In this document: positions 1 to 8,208 of the stretch, piece by piece
How positions within the stretch are numbered: position 1 is the first letter of the stretch
Layout of the letters: every line of letters begins with the position of its first letter
Assembly: GCA_038147755.1 (NCBI GenBank)
Contig: JAYQTS010000009.1
Span: 1-21,720 of the forward strand
DNA: 21,720 nucleotides
From: UBA5951 sp012269555
GTDB taxonomy: Bacteria > Pseudomonadota > Alphaproteobacteria > Puniceispirillales > Puniceispirillaceae
Direction: 5' to 3'
Notes under the pieces: generated by a model
The model's database searches: none
Told to the model about the DNA's origin: nothing
Seen by the model: the letters and a program-made list of their open reading frames with translations, nothing else
Program-made: the position numbers and the translations under genes

Positions 1-622
1 GGCGGATTGTGTTATTTGCAATAACACGTTTTGCTTTTTCCTTATCAGAACTGCTGGCAAGGTCAGCTTTTGTGAGTAAGATGAGATCAGCACATGCAAT
101 TTGATCCTCGAATACTTCAGATAAAGGGGTTTCATGATCAATCGAATCATCTAATTCTCGTTGTGCTTTTATGCCTGCAATATTAGGCGCAAATTGACCC
201 GAAGAAACAGCTTCGGCATCTGCAAGTGCAATAACGCCATCAACTGTAATTTTGGAGCGAATGGCTGGCCATTCGAAAGCCTTAAGCAGTGGCTTTGGTA
301 ATGCGAGGCCCGAGGTTTCAATTAAAATATGCTCTGGTTTAGGTGAAAGTGACATCAATTTTTCGATCGTTGGAATAAAATCATCTGCTACGGTGCAGCA
401 AATGCAGCCATTAGCCAACTCCATAATATTTTCTTCTGGGCAATTAGGAATTGCACATCCCTTAAGAATTTCTCCATCAACGCCAATATCACCAAACTCA
501 TTGACGATTACAGCCAATCTTTTACCAAGAGGATTTTTCATTAGTTGAGAAATTAGTGTAGTTTTTCCTGAGCCTAGAAAACCTGTGATTATAGTAACTG
601 GTATTTTTGTGATATTTTGCAT
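1..622 (-). CDS. cobW: CobW, COG0523 GTPase/metallochaperone (3' part cut by window edge)
   Basis: The first 207 residues run without interruption from an ATG at 622 to the window edge, so the C-terminal part is missing. Seen: P-loop GFLGSGKT (residues 14-21), the metal-binding GCICC motif (72-76), the switch-like IETSGLALP stretch, and TKAD as the G4-type guanine motif. These define the COG0523/CobW family of G3E GTPases. The subfamily in cobalamin clusters is believed to deliver cobalt to the CobNST chelatase; cobN often lies next to it, and would be expected just beyond position 1 (inference). An AAGGGG Shine-Dalgarno-like run (complement of 634-641) precedes the start. The gene diverges from cobO. 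A zinc-type COG0523 member is the alternative, but the B12 neighbours favour CobW. Confidence 0.93.
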   Translation of the reverse strand, partial: MQNITKIPVTIITGFLGSGKTTLISQLMKNPLGKRLAVIVNEFGDIGVDGEILKGCAIPNCPEENIMELANGCICCTVADDFIPTIEKLMSLSPKPEHILIETSGLALPKPLLKAFEWPAIRSKITVDGVIALADAEAVSSGQFAPNIAGIKAQRELDDSIDHETPLSEVFEDQIACADLILLTKADLASSSDKEKAKRVIANNTIR

Positions 623-881
623 AAACTCTTTAATTCCCCTTTAATTTTAGTTCCGTTAAGTTTATCCACAATTTATAATCTATTATAATAGGCCAAAATA
701 TAATCTTGAATCAAACAACGGTATTGCTCAGAATCCGACCTTTCTTTTTATGTAATTTTCTGATTTCGAATAAACGGACTCCTATACTCTTATTTACAAT
801 TAACAATTAACTGGTTCATACTTTAATTAGTCAATTCATGCCATTCTAGTTTTGATTATTTTTTGCAAAAGGATATGCCTA
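623..881. promoter_or_regulatory. Divergent cobW/cobO intergenic region
   Basis: No reading frame here looks like a gene. The region must hold promoters for both directions. It contains several TATAAT-like hexamers (674-679, 684-689, 699-704); the 10-mer at 681-690 is a perfect palindrome and could act as a -10 on either strand. No well-spaced -35 box accompanies them. I looked for a B12 riboswitch core (GCCACTG, or the AGYCAGGAAACC-like B12 box) on both strands and found none. Confidence 0.4.
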
Positions 882-1520
882 ATGAACGGACATCAGGAAA
901 AAAGACAAAAAGATATTGAGCTTAATAAGATTCACAATCAAAAAATGCAAAAAATTAAAGCTGCCCGAGATAAGCTTATGGCCACTAAAACAGAGGAAAA
1001 AGGCCTTATTATTGTTCATACTGGGTCAGGTAAGGGAAAATCCTCTTCAGGTTTTGGTATGATAATGAGATGTATTGCCCATAATATACCATGCGCAGTT
1101 GTCCAATTTATAAAAGGAACTTGGCAAACAGGCGAGCGCGAATTTTTGGAAAAAAGATTTCAAAAAGAATGTATTTTTATTGTATCAGGCGAAGGTTTTA
1201 CATGGGAGACGCAAAATAGAGAGCTTGATATTTCAGCTGCAAAGTCAGGTTGGGAAAAAGCAAAAGAGCTGATTCGAAATTCAGAAATTAAATTTATATT
1301 GTTGGATGAGATCAATATTGCGCTTCGTTATGATTATTTAGATATAAATGAAGTAGTTGAATTTCTTCTTCATGAAAAACCATTTATGACACATGTTGTT
1401 TTAACTGGCCGCAACGCTAAGGATGAATTGATAGAAGCAGCTGACTTGGTTACAGAAATGTCACTCATTAAGCACCCGTTTCGTGATGGAATTAAAGCCC
1501 AAAAAGGCATAGAGTTTTAA
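882..1520 (+). CDS. cobO: Cob(I)yrinic acid a,c-diamide adenosyltransferase
   Basis: A 212-residue protein of the CobO/CobA/BtuR family, which transfers the adenosyl group of ATP to the cobalt of reduced corrinoids in the cytoplasm. Seen: a basic, helical N-terminal extension (about residues 5-38), then the ATP-binding P-loop TGSGKGKS (47-54) and FIKGTWQTGE, a typical family block, then LLDEINIAL (Walker B-like). Length matches the family. I chose ATG 882 because AAAGGA (867-873) sits at proper spacing; the frame is open upstream to a TTG at 852, but that has no ribosome site. It is followed 16 nt later by cobQ on the same strand, so the two are likely one transcript. Confidence 0.95.
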   Translation: MNGHQEKRQKDIELNKIHNQKMQKIKAARDKLMATKTEEKGLIIVHTGSGKGKSSSGFGMIMRCIAHNIPCAVVQFIKGTWQTGEREFLEKRFQKECIFIVSGEGFTWETQNRELDISAAKSGWEKAKELIRNSEIKFILLDEINIALRYDYLDINEVVEFLLHEKPFMTHVVLTGRNAKDELIEAADLVTEMSLIKHPFRDGIKAQKGIEF

Positions 1521-1536
1521 AAAAGGTTCTAACGAT

Positions 1537-2988
1537 ATGCCTGCCATAATGATTCAAGGAACAGGTTCTAATGTTGGTAAAACTATGTTGGTTGCAGGAT
1601 TATGTAGAGCTGCAAGCAATCGTGGATTGAACGTCTCACCATTTAAACCCCAAAATATGTCTAATAATGCCGCTGTAACTTCTGATGGCGGCGAAATTGG
1701 TAGGGCTCAGGCATTGCAGGCACGTGCAAGTAAGAAGCAACCCCATACTGATATGAATCCCATTTTGCTAAAGCCAGAAACAGAAAAGGGCTCGCAGCTA
1801 ATCATACGTGGCAAATATCAAAGCTCATTCAAAGCACATGAATACGCTAAAATTAAAAAGACGCTACTAGAACCAGTTCTAAGTAGTTTTGAAAGTCTTA
1901 GATCACAATCTGATTTAGTTATTATTGAGGGCGCAGGCAGTCCAGCTGAAGTTAATTTGCGTCAAAATGACATCGCTAACATGGGATTTGCTAATGCTGC
2001 TGATGTTCCTGTAGTGTTGGTTGCAGATATTGATAGGGGCGGTGTTATTGCACAGCTTGTGGGAACCAAGGCTGTATTACCAAATGGTGATCTTGAGATG
2101 ATAAAAGGCTTTATCGTAAATAAATTTCGAGGGGATGTAAGTTTATTTGACGAGGGGTACGAGTTTATTAAGAAGCAGACTAAATGGCATGGTTTTGGGG
2201 TATTACCCTTTTTTATGGATGCTTGGCGTCTGCCAGCAGAAGATGCTCTTGATATCAGATCTCAGAAACCCCGAAAACCCTCGCGATATAAAATTGCCTG
2301 CTTATGTCTTTCTCGAATGGCAAATTTTGATGATTTGGATCCATTATCACAAGAAAAAGAAGTAGAACTTGTTATGATACATGCAGGCCAAGTAATCCCA
2401 GCTGATGCTCACCTTGTTTTGATTCCAGGCAGTAAATCAACTATTTTCGATTTACAATTTTTGCGAGAGCAGGGTTGGGATATAGATCTTAAGGCACATC
2501 ATCGCCGTGGAGGATATATCTTAGGTATATGTGGCGGATATCAAATGCTTGGCACTAAAATTTATGATCCTGATGGGCTTGAAGGAGTAGCAAAGGAAAC
2601 TGAGGGATTAGGATTTTTGCAAATAGAAACAATTATGAGGACAAAAAAAACGCTTAATGAAGTAAGTGCTATTCATCTTGGAACTTCTCTTCAAATTAAA
2701 GGCTATGAAATACACCTTGGAGAGACCAGTGGAGTTGACTGCCAACGTCCTTTTGCAATGATTGGAGGTAGGAAAGAAGGTGCATCCTCAGTAGATGGGC
2801 GCGTGCAAGGAAGTTATGTGCATGGACTTTTCTCTCAAGATAGTTTTAGACGCGCGTTTTTGGATAAATTGGGAATATCCGTAGAAGGGTTTGCCTATGA
2901 CACACAAATAGAAGACACACTCGACGGGCTGGCTGAACATATAGAGACATATCTTGATGTTGATAAAATTTTTTCTTTAGCAACTTAA
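1537..2988 (+). CDS. cobQ: Cobyric acid synthase (glutamine-hydrolysing)
   Basis: A 483-residue CobQ/CbiP amidotransferase, which amidates four carboxyl side chains of adenosylcobyrinic acid a,c-diamide using glutamine and ATP. Seen: an N-terminal dethiobiotin-synthetase-like ATPase domain with GTGSNVGKT (8-16), PFKPQNMSNN, and VIIEGAGSPAE; then a C-terminal class I glutaminase domain with the nucleophile Cys332 in GICGGYQMLG and the catalytic His429 in GSYVHGLF. Length is normal for the family. The stop codon overlaps the stop of the convergent cobC by 4 nt (TTAA, 2985-2988), so there is no room for a terminator between the two genes. Confidence 0.97.
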   Translation: MPAIMIQGTGSNVGKTMLVAGLCRAASNRGLNVSPFKPQNMSNNAAVTSDGGEIGRAQALQARASKKQPHTDMNPILLKPETEKGSQLIIRGKYQSSFKAHEYAKIKKTLLEPVLSSFESLRSQSDLVIIEGAGSPAEVNLRQNDIANMGFANAADVPVVLVADIDRGGVIAQLVGTKAVLPNGDLEMIKGFIVNKFRGDVSLFDEGYEFIKKQTKWHGFGVLPFFMDAWRLPAEDALDIRSQKPRKPSRYKIACLCLSRMANFDDLDPLSQEKEVELVMIHAGQVIPADAHLVLIPGSKSTIFDLQFLREQGWDIDLKAHHRRGGYILGICGGYQMLGTKIYDPDGLEGVAKETEGLGFLQIETIMRTKKTLNEVSAIHLGTSLQIKGYEIHLGETSGVDCQRPFAMIGGRKEGASSVDGRVQGSYVHGLFSQDSFRRAFLDKLGISVEGFAYDTQIEDTLDGLAEHIETYLDVDKIFSLAT

Positions 2989-3964
2989 CTTCTAAAGGCC
3001 CTTTCAAGGCGATCCCAGCCATCCTCTTTTGGAAGTCCAAGCCTTATCCAATATTCAGAATAGCTAAAAATACGTGTCCATATTCTTTGTCTAGCTAGTT
3101 TATGCTGTATATCTTCTGGCATTATTACATTGATATAAACGAAATAAATTTGTTCCACCTACGGATTCAAGACCATTTTGTTGGGCTATTTTATCAAGAC
3201 GTGGAGCATCAGCTTCTAACTTTTCTAATGTCTGTTGGCGCCAACTGTCATCTGTTAGAGCGCATGCTCCGATCGCAAGAGCAGGACCTGATACAGCCCA
3301 TTTACCCAAAGTATATGAAAATTCATTTATAGTTTTTTCACACGAAAAGACGAAACCCAGTCGCAATCCCGCCAGGCCATAAAATTTTCCAAAAGAACGA
3401 AAAATGATAATGTTTTTGTGATGTTCTGTTAAGTGCGGTAAAACTGAAAGATGAGGATATAAGTCACAAAAACTCTCATCAATAATAAGCGTGCCAACAG
3501 TATTTGAAAGCTCAAGCAACTCATTTGGCAAAAATTTCTTTCCATCTGGATTATTGGGATTTACGATTATAGCGCAATTAGCATGTTTCATCTCATCAAC
3601 GTTTTGACAACGGGTTATATTCCAATTGGCTCTTTGGAATTGAACTTCATATTCATTATAACTTGGGTATAAAATACATACATTTTTGTTTTTTCTTAAT
3701 TATAAAAGGAAGAAGCTGAATCGCTTGCTGGACGCCTGCTAATGGCAAGCAACTAGACTTTGCTTGATAGGCAATTTTGGCAGAGTGAATTGTTGATTCT
3801 ATAAGTTGCTGATCTGGCAACTCTCTCCATATGTCTGACGAGAGATCAAAAACATTATAGGTATAGGGATTTATTCCCGTTGATAAATCAATCCATTCTT
3901 TGCGATTACCTCCAAACTGAGAGATTGCTCTATCTAAATTACCGCCATGTTCACATGTTAGCAT
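2985..3964 (-). CDS. cobC: Threonine-phosphate decarboxylase-like CobC, interrupted by two single-base insertions
   Basis: A PLP-dependent aminotransferase-fold enzyme of the CobC/CobD(Salmonella) type, which supplies the aminopropanol (phosphate) moiety. The gene must be read in three frames. From ATG 3964 it begins MLTCEHGGNLDRA with DLSTGINP. One extra A in the A6 run near 3688-3696 shifts it into the frame with CAIIVNPNNPDG, LIIDESFCDL and FRSFGKFYGLAGLRLG, which contains the PLP lysine motif SFGKFYGLAG. A second extra base near 3115-3150 shifts it again to the C-terminus RIWTRIF...WIRLGLP...WDRLERAF. Removing the two bases gives about 325 residues, the usual length. All key motifs are kept, so error or a recent mutation is more likely than decay. 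ATG 3964 directly abuts the cobD stop. Confidence 0.88.
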
Positions 3965-4930
3965 TTAAATCCCAGCCTTATTTATCCAAAAAAATAACAG
4001 TAAAATTATAGATAACAAAGTAACCCAATTTAGTAAGCGGTTATAGTGTTTCAGCCCAAGAAATATGTCTTCTGACGTAGGTTCTCCTCCTTCTTCGTGC
4101 AACCACTCGTCATCGGTTAATTTGCCGTCATAATAACGCGGACCTGATAATCGAACATTAAGCGCAGCTGCAAAACCTGACTCAGGCCAACCCGCATTGG
4201 GTGAGCGATGTTTTTTAGCATCACGCCACATAACACTAAACGAATAGATAGGATTTTTTGCTGTTAGAACATAGATTGTCCCCGTTAACCTTGCAGGCAG
4301 ATAATTAACAAAATCATCTAATTTTGCAGCTGCCCAACCAAATGCTTCATGGGTATGGGTTCGATATCCAATCATAGAATCTAAAGTGTTAATCGCTTTA
4401 TACACAAACAAGCCTGGGAGTCCGAATATTACGGCCCAAAATAACGGAGCAATTACCCCATCTGAAGTATTCTCAGAGAGGCTTTCAAGACTAGCACGTG
4501 CGATTCCGTAATCATCAAGAGTTTTTGCATTTCGTCCCACAATCATAGAAACCGCAGCACGTGCGGATTCAGAATCCGCTTTGCTCAAGGAAAGGGCTAC
4601 TTTTTCCACGTGCTCACTCAAAGATTTTGCGGCAATCCAAGGCCAAATAAGTAATGAAGTTAGAATGGTCCCAAGCCGGTTATCAGGAATAAGTGAAGAT
4701 ATAAACAAGGCAGCTAAAAGACAGACCCCAGTTACAATTAAAACAGTAATGATACCCCAAAAACGCCTAATGCTTGCAGTTGTGTTTTCATTATTAAATG
4801 TTTTCTCACAAACGCTAATTAAATTCCCGATTAGCACAACTGGGTGAGAAATGCGCCTGAATAACCAATTAGGCCATCCAATAATACGGTCTATTGTTAA
4901 AGCAATAATTATGCAAGCAAGCATGTTCAT
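3965..4930 (-). CDS. cobD: Adenosylcobinamide-phosphate synthase CobD/CbiB
   Basis: A 321-residue integral membrane protein of the CbiB/CobD family that attaches the aminopropanol arm to cobyric acid. Seen: N-terminal transmembrane segment with the DRIIGWPNWLFRRISHPVV block, hydrophobic stretches at roughly 57-95 and near the C-terminus (299-317), and the conserved cytosolic block THEAFGWAAAKLDDFVNYLPAR. Length matches the family. Its ATG overlaps the stop of the upstream phosphatase (ATGA, 4927-4930), and its stop adjoins the ATG of cobC, so phosphatase-cobD-cobC is a tightly coupled minus-strand operon. Confidence 0.95.
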   Translation of the reverse strand: MNMLACIIIALTIDRIIGWPNWLFRRISHPVVLIGNLISVCEKTFNNENTTASIRRFWGIITVLIVTGVCLLAALFISSLIPDNRLGTILTSLLIWPWIAAKSLSEHVEKVALSLSKADSESARAAVSMIVGRNAKTLDDYGIARASLESLSENTSDGVIAPLFWAVIFGLPGLFVYKAINTLDSMIGYRTHTHEAFGWAAAKLDDFVNYLPARLTGTIYVLTAKNPIYSFSVMWRDAKKHRSPNAGWPESGFAAALNVRLSGPRYYDGKLTDDEWLHEEGGEPTSEDIFLGLKHYNRLLNWVTLLSIILLLFFWINKAGI

Positions 4931-5520
4931 GCAATGGCACTATTATTGATTGATACAACAGAGAAATTATTTCTGCCTAAATGGCGTAGACTTGTTGCAG
5001 ACAAAGTATCAATTTCGCATTTGAGCGCTGATATATGGCTTCCAAAGGCGAGTGCAAGAGCTGCACGAATAACTCCTGCATGAACAAAAAATGTAATCTT
5101 CTGAGTTTTCGAACTCACGCAGAATTGTTTTATTACAGGGTGCACACGCTCACAAAGTTCTTTAAAACTCTCACCTCCAGGAGGTTTAAAGTTTACAAGC
5201 GCTTCTCCAGTAAGCGTTCCTTTATCTGGAATCTGCGAAAAGGCCTTTCCTTCCCATGCGCCAAAAGATTGTTCCCAAAGGTTATCATGTGTTTGGCGAG
5301 GATGACATTCAGATAATATTGCATCGCATGTTTTCTGGCATCTTTTTGCTGGGCTGCATACAATAAGGCTATTATCCGATATTTGCGTGCGAAGGAATAA
5401 AATATCATTTGGTAGAATGTCACCTATATCTGCATCATAACGACCATATAGAAAACCACTGGGTTGGCTTTGGGCGTGTCTAACAAAAGTAAGTAGCTTA
5501 GAACTAGGTGATGACGTCAA
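4927..5520 (-). CDS. Histidine phosphatase family protein, probable alpha-ribazole-5'-phosphate phosphatase
   Basis: A 197-residue phosphoglycerate-mutase-like phosphatase. Seen: catalytic N-terminal FVRHAQSQ (RHA in place of the more common RHG; His14 is the phospho-acceptor), VCSPAKRCQKT with the second arginine, FGAWEGK, PGGESF, and the C-terminal catalytic histidine in FVHAGVIRAAL. In B12 clusters such enzymes usually act as alpha-ribazole phosphatase (Salmonella CobC type), which removes the phosphate around the cobalamin synthase step; that role here is inferred from position beside cobD and opposite cobU-cobT-cobS. The start is a TTG (complement of 5518-5520), supported by AAGGAA 7 nt upstream. 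Naming it cobC would clash with the decarboxylase next door. Confidence 0.85.
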   Translation of the reverse strand: MTSSPSSKLLTFVRHAQSQPSGFLYGRYDADIGDILPNDILFLRTQISDNSLIVCSPAKRCQKTCDAILSECHPRQTHDNLWEQSFGAWEGKAFSQIPDKGTLTGEALVNFKPPGGESFKELCERVHPVIKQFCVSSKTQKITFFVHAGVIRAALALAFGSHISALKCEIDTLSATSLRHLGRNNFSVVSINNSAIA

Positions 5521-5527
5521 AAATATG

Positions 5528-5533
5528 TTCCTT
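5528..5533 (-). promoter_or_regulatory. Ribosome binding site fixing the TTG start of the phosphatase
   Basis: On the minus strand this reads AAGGAA, 7 nt before the TTG at 5520-5518. No in-frame ATG lies closer. It sits inside the 43-nt gap between two divergent genes, so both promoters of the divergent pair must overlap or lie within coding sequence. Confidence 0.6.
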
Positions 5534-5563
5534 TTTGAGCCTGATTAGGCTACGAGTGAAGTC

Positions 5564-6073
5564 ATGGCTTTTTCATTATTAATAACCGGTGGTGCTCGTT
5601 CTGGAAAGAGTAGTTTTGCTGAAAAACAAACTCTTAGCTATGGTACATCCGTAATTTATATTGCAACAGCAAAGGCCTACGATCAAGAAATGGAAAAACG
5701 AATTCGATTTCATAAACAAAGGCGAGGAGATGAGTGGCTTACTATAAACGAACCCATAGAAATTGCAGATAAATTGTTTGCCCTAGATGGGCAAGGAGCA
5801 TGCCTTGTTGAATGTTTAACATTATGGCTTTCAAATCTTATGTTTGCAGAAAAGGATGTATCCGTAGCAACTTCTTCTTTGATTGAAGCCATCACTGCTC
5901 GCCGTGACCCTGTGATTTTAGTTACCAATGAAGTGGGAAGCGGAATAATACCGGAAAATGAGTTAGCAAGACGGTTTCGTGATGAAGCTGGCCGTCTTAA
6001 TCAGGTCGTAGCTGAGGCTGTTAATGAAGTCTATACATGTATCTCTGGCATACCACTAAAACTAAAGCCCTAG
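5564..6073 (+). CDS. cobU: Adenosylcobinamide kinase / adenosylcobinamide-phosphate guanylyltransferase
   Basis: A 169-residue bifunctional CobU/CobP enzyme, which phosphorylates adenosylcobinamide and transfers GMP to give AdoCbi-GDP. Seen: P-loop GGARSGKS (9-16), IYIATAKAYDQEM, the guanylylated histidine expected at His50 in RIRFHKQRRGDEW, CLTLWLSNLM, and TNEVGSGIIPENELARRFRD near the C-terminus. Length is normal. It opens the plus-strand block with cobT 22 nt downstream and cobS/DUF1636 coupled after that. The gap to the divergent phosphatase is only 43 nt. Confidence 0.95.
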   Translation: MAFSLLITGGARSGKSSFAEKQTLSYGTSVIYIATAKAYDQEMEKRIRFHKQRRGDEWLTINEPIEIADKLFALDGQGACLVECLTLWLSNLMFAEKDVSVATSSLIEAITARRDPVILVTNEVGSGIIPENELARRFRDEAGRLNQVVAEAVNEVYTCISGIPLKLKP

Positions 6074-6080
6074 TGTTTTA

Positions 6081-6088
6081 AGGGAGGA
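6081..6088 (+). promoter_or_regulatory. Strong Shine-Dalgarno site for cobT (TTG start)
   Basis: AGGGAGGA lies 7 nt upstream of the TTG at 6096-6098. This near-perfect anti-16S match explains how a weak TTG codon can be used, and it fixes the cobT start; no ATG in frame lies nearby. Confidence 0.75.
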
Positions 6089-6095
6089 TAATTTT

Positions 6096-7100
6096 TTGGA
6101 TAACATTTCCAATTTACAAATAGTAGATGATTTTATTAACACTATGCCAAACAAAAATATGCAAGCTGAAGCGGCTGCATCGGTCTATCAAGACCAATTA
6201 ACCAAGCCGTCTGGCTCACTGGGGATGCTAGAGGAATTGGCTGTGTTTTTGGCAGGTTGGCAGAATAGTGAGAGGCCAGTTATTGAAACTGCACAAGCTA
6301 TTATTTTTGCTGGAAATCACGGAATCTGTGAGCAGGGAGTAAACCCATACCCGCAGGAAGTAACTCAACTCATGGTTTCAAATTTTGAAAATGGTGGTGC
6401 CGCAATGAATCAGTTGTGTAATTTGAGTGGTGCTGAGTTAACCGTAAAACCTTTGTCATTGGATTCCCCAACCCAGGACTTTACCCAAACAAAGGCAATG
6501 AGCATGACAGAGTTACTTGATGCGATGTCCGCAGGGGCAAAAGCTGTTAATAGGAGTGCCAATGTTATTCTTCTTGGTGAAATGGGGATTGGCAACTCAA
6601 CAGTTTCATCTGCTCTTGCTGCCAGCATTTTTGGAGGGAGAGTTGCTGATTGGGTTGGAGTAGGAACAGGTTCTGATAAAAAAGGAGTTGCTCATAAAAT
6701 AGGTATTATTGAAGAAGGTATAGCAAAACATGGTCTATGTTCTGATTTATCTGCGATTCTAGCTTTTGGTGGTAGGGAACAAGCTGCCATTTGTGGGGCA
6801 ATATTAGCAGCAAGATCGGCATCTATACCAGTATTACTCGATGGATTCATATGCACAGCAGCTGCCGCGCCATTATATGCAATGTCTCCCAGTTTATTAG
6901 ACCATTGTCTCGTTGGGCATAAATCAGCTGAACCAGGCCATCAAAAGTTACTTCAATCAATGAACAAAAAACCAATTCTTGACCTGAATATGCGATTAGG
7001 TGAGGGTACCGGTGCAGCGCTTGCCTTAAGTATTCTTAAAGCTGCTGTAGCATGCCATAATCATATGGCCACCTTTGAAGAACTAGGAATAAATAATTGA
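6096..7100 (+). CDS. cobT: Nicotinate-nucleotide--dimethylbenzimidazole phosphoribosyltransferase
   Basis: A 334-residue CobT/CobU(Pseudomonas) enzyme that makes alpha-ribazole phosphate from nicotinate mononucleotide and the lower-ligand base. Seen: KPSGSLGMLEELA (38-50), FAGNHGI (71-77), GEMGIGNST (161-169), and the catalytic glutamate Glu303 in RLGEGTGAALAL. Length is typical. It starts at TTG 6096 behind a very strong ribosome site. Its TGA overlaps the ATG of cobS by one base (TGATG), indicating translational coupling. Confidence 0.96.
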   Translation: MDNISNLQIVDDFINTMPNKNMQAEAAASVYQDQLTKPSGSLGMLEELAVFLAGWQNSERPVIETAQAIIFAGNHGICEQGVNPYPQEVTQLMVSNFENGGAAMNQLCNLSGAELTVKPLSLDSPTQDFTQTKAMSMTELLDAMSAGAKAVNRSANVILLGEMGIGNSTVSSALAASIFGGRVADWVGVGTGSDKKGVAHKIGIIEEGIAKHGLCSDLSAILAFGGREQAAICGAILAARSASIPVLLDGFICTAAAAPLYAMSPSLLDHCLVGHKSAEPGHQKLLQSMNKKPILDLNMRLGEGTGAALALSILKAAVACHNHMATFEELGINN

Positions 7101-7861
7101 TGAAATGGACTGTCAAACGCGCAGCAGAGGTGCAAACGGCCTTTTTGCTTCTAACGCGCCTTCCTGCTGGCAAACTCAATACTTATGTGCCTAAATTGAC
7201 AGATGCGGCATGGGCTTTTCCAGCAGTTGGATTTGTTGTTGGTGCAATTATCGCAGGTATTTACATAACTACATCACATTTCATGCTACCTTCCTTTGCC
7301 TCAGCTATTTTTGCATTAATTTTTGGGATTTTTTGTACAGGTGCCATTCATGAGGATGGGCTTGCAGATTGTGCGGATGGTTTTGGCGGTGGTCAAAATA
7401 AAGAAAAAAAAATTACGATTATGACAGATAGTGCCATTGGAAGCTTTGGAATGCTTGCGCTTATTTTGGTAATGGGATTACGCATTTTAATGTTGTCATC
7501 TCTTCCCTCAACAACAGAAATTGCTACTGGTATAATTATCTGTGCTGTTATTAGTAGGTTCTCCATGGTTGGATACTTATGTTTTTTACCAGCAGCAAAA
7601 CAAGAAGGGCTTGGCAATCAAGCTTCTGCAGATAATATATCTTCCCTTTTTTTTGCAGCCATCGTTGCATTGCCTGCTTTTTATTTTGGTGTTTTTAGTT
7701 TTGTATATGTAATTATTTCAATGTTAGTAATTGCTCTTTTTTGGGGAATTATTGCAAAATATCAGATAGGAGGTCAGACAGGTGATGTCTGTGGAGCTGG
7801 TCAATTACTGAGTGAGACAATGGGTTGGGTAATGTTAGCATCAATATATGCGGTTCAATGA
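7100..7861 (+). CDS. cobS: Adenosylcobalamin-5'-phosphate synthase (cobalamin synthase)
   Basis: A 253-residue polytopic membrane enzyme that joins AdoCbi-GDP and alpha-ribazole (phosphate), the last condensation of the pathway. Seen: FLLLTRLP near the N-terminus, the Mg/phosphate-binding acidic block HEDGLADCADGFGGG (84-98), MTDSAIGSFG, and a C-terminal GGQTGDVCGAGQ block, with several hydrophobic helices between. ATG 7100 is preferred because it overlaps the cobT stop; a TTG one codon earlier is also in frame. The 3' end overlaps the ATG of the DUF1636 gene by 4 nt. Confidence 0.95.
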   Translation: MKWTVKRAAEVQTAFLLLTRLPAGKLNTYVPKLTDAAWAFPAVGFVVGAIIAGIYITTSHFMLPSFASAIFALIFGIFCTGAIHEDGLADCADGFGGGQNKEKKITIMTDSAIGSFGMLALILVMGLRILMLSSLPSTTEIATGIIICAVISRFSMVGYLCFLPAAKQEGLGNQASADNISSLFFAAIVALPAFYFGVFSFVYVIISMLVIALFWGIIAKYQIGGQTGDVCGAGQLLSETMGWVMLASIYAVQ

Positions 7862-8208
7862 TTGATTTGCATCTGCAAATATGTCGGTCTTGTCTACCTG
7901 TGACTGATAAAAGTATTCCGGATGATTACGATTGTAAAAATCTTCAAGCTGCTTTGCAGAAAGCAGGACTAAATGCCAATATAATTAGCTCACCTTGTTT
8001 AGGTGTTTGCACATCGCCTGTTAGTTTGACACTTCAATCGCCTAATAGAACAACTTATGTTTTCAAAAACGTTGATTTAAAAAAAGACCAAGAAGATTTG
8101 ATAGCAACATGTAAGCTTTATCTAGCTGCTGTTGACGGATGGATTGAAGATGCAACAGGCTGCGGAACTTTTCGTCACTTATTGCACGCAAAAATTCCTC
8201 CTATCTAG
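7858..8208 (+). CDS. DUF1636 family, probable [2Fe-2S]/metal-binding protein
   Basis: A 116-residue soluble protein with seven cysteines: Cys9-x2-Cys12, Cys26, Cys47-x3-Cys51, Cys85 and Cys102. The paired cysteines near the start and the later Cys-x3-Cys resemble the thioredoxin-like ferredoxin fold; DUF1636 proteins are described as predicted metal-binding proteins and occur in alphaproteobacterial cobalamin clusters. ATG 7858 overlaps the cobS stop (ATGA), so it is translationally coupled to cobS. Its function is unknown. A redox or cobalt-handling role in the pathway is a guess from position. Its TAG stop overlaps the stop of the convergent gene in the palindrome CTAG (8205-8208). Confidence 0.82.
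   Translation: MIDLHLQICRSCLPVTDKSIPDDYDCKNLQAALQKAGLNANIISSPCLGVCTSPVSLTLQSPNRTTYVFKNVDLKKDQEDLIATCKLYLAAVDGWIEDATGCGTFRHLLHAKIPPI

Noticed and set aside
252..548. Open plus-strand frame of 98 codons
   Set aside because: It is antisense to cobW, whose frame carries the P-loop and GCICC motifs over the same bases.
681..690. Palindromic TATTATAATA as a regulator binding site (e.g. Zur-like)
   Set aside because: Too short and too A/T-rich to tell from background; it does not match a Zur box.
852..881. Longer cobO with a TTG start at 852
   Set aside because: No ribosome binding site before it, whereas ATG 882 has AAAGGA at correct spacing and gives the normal family length.
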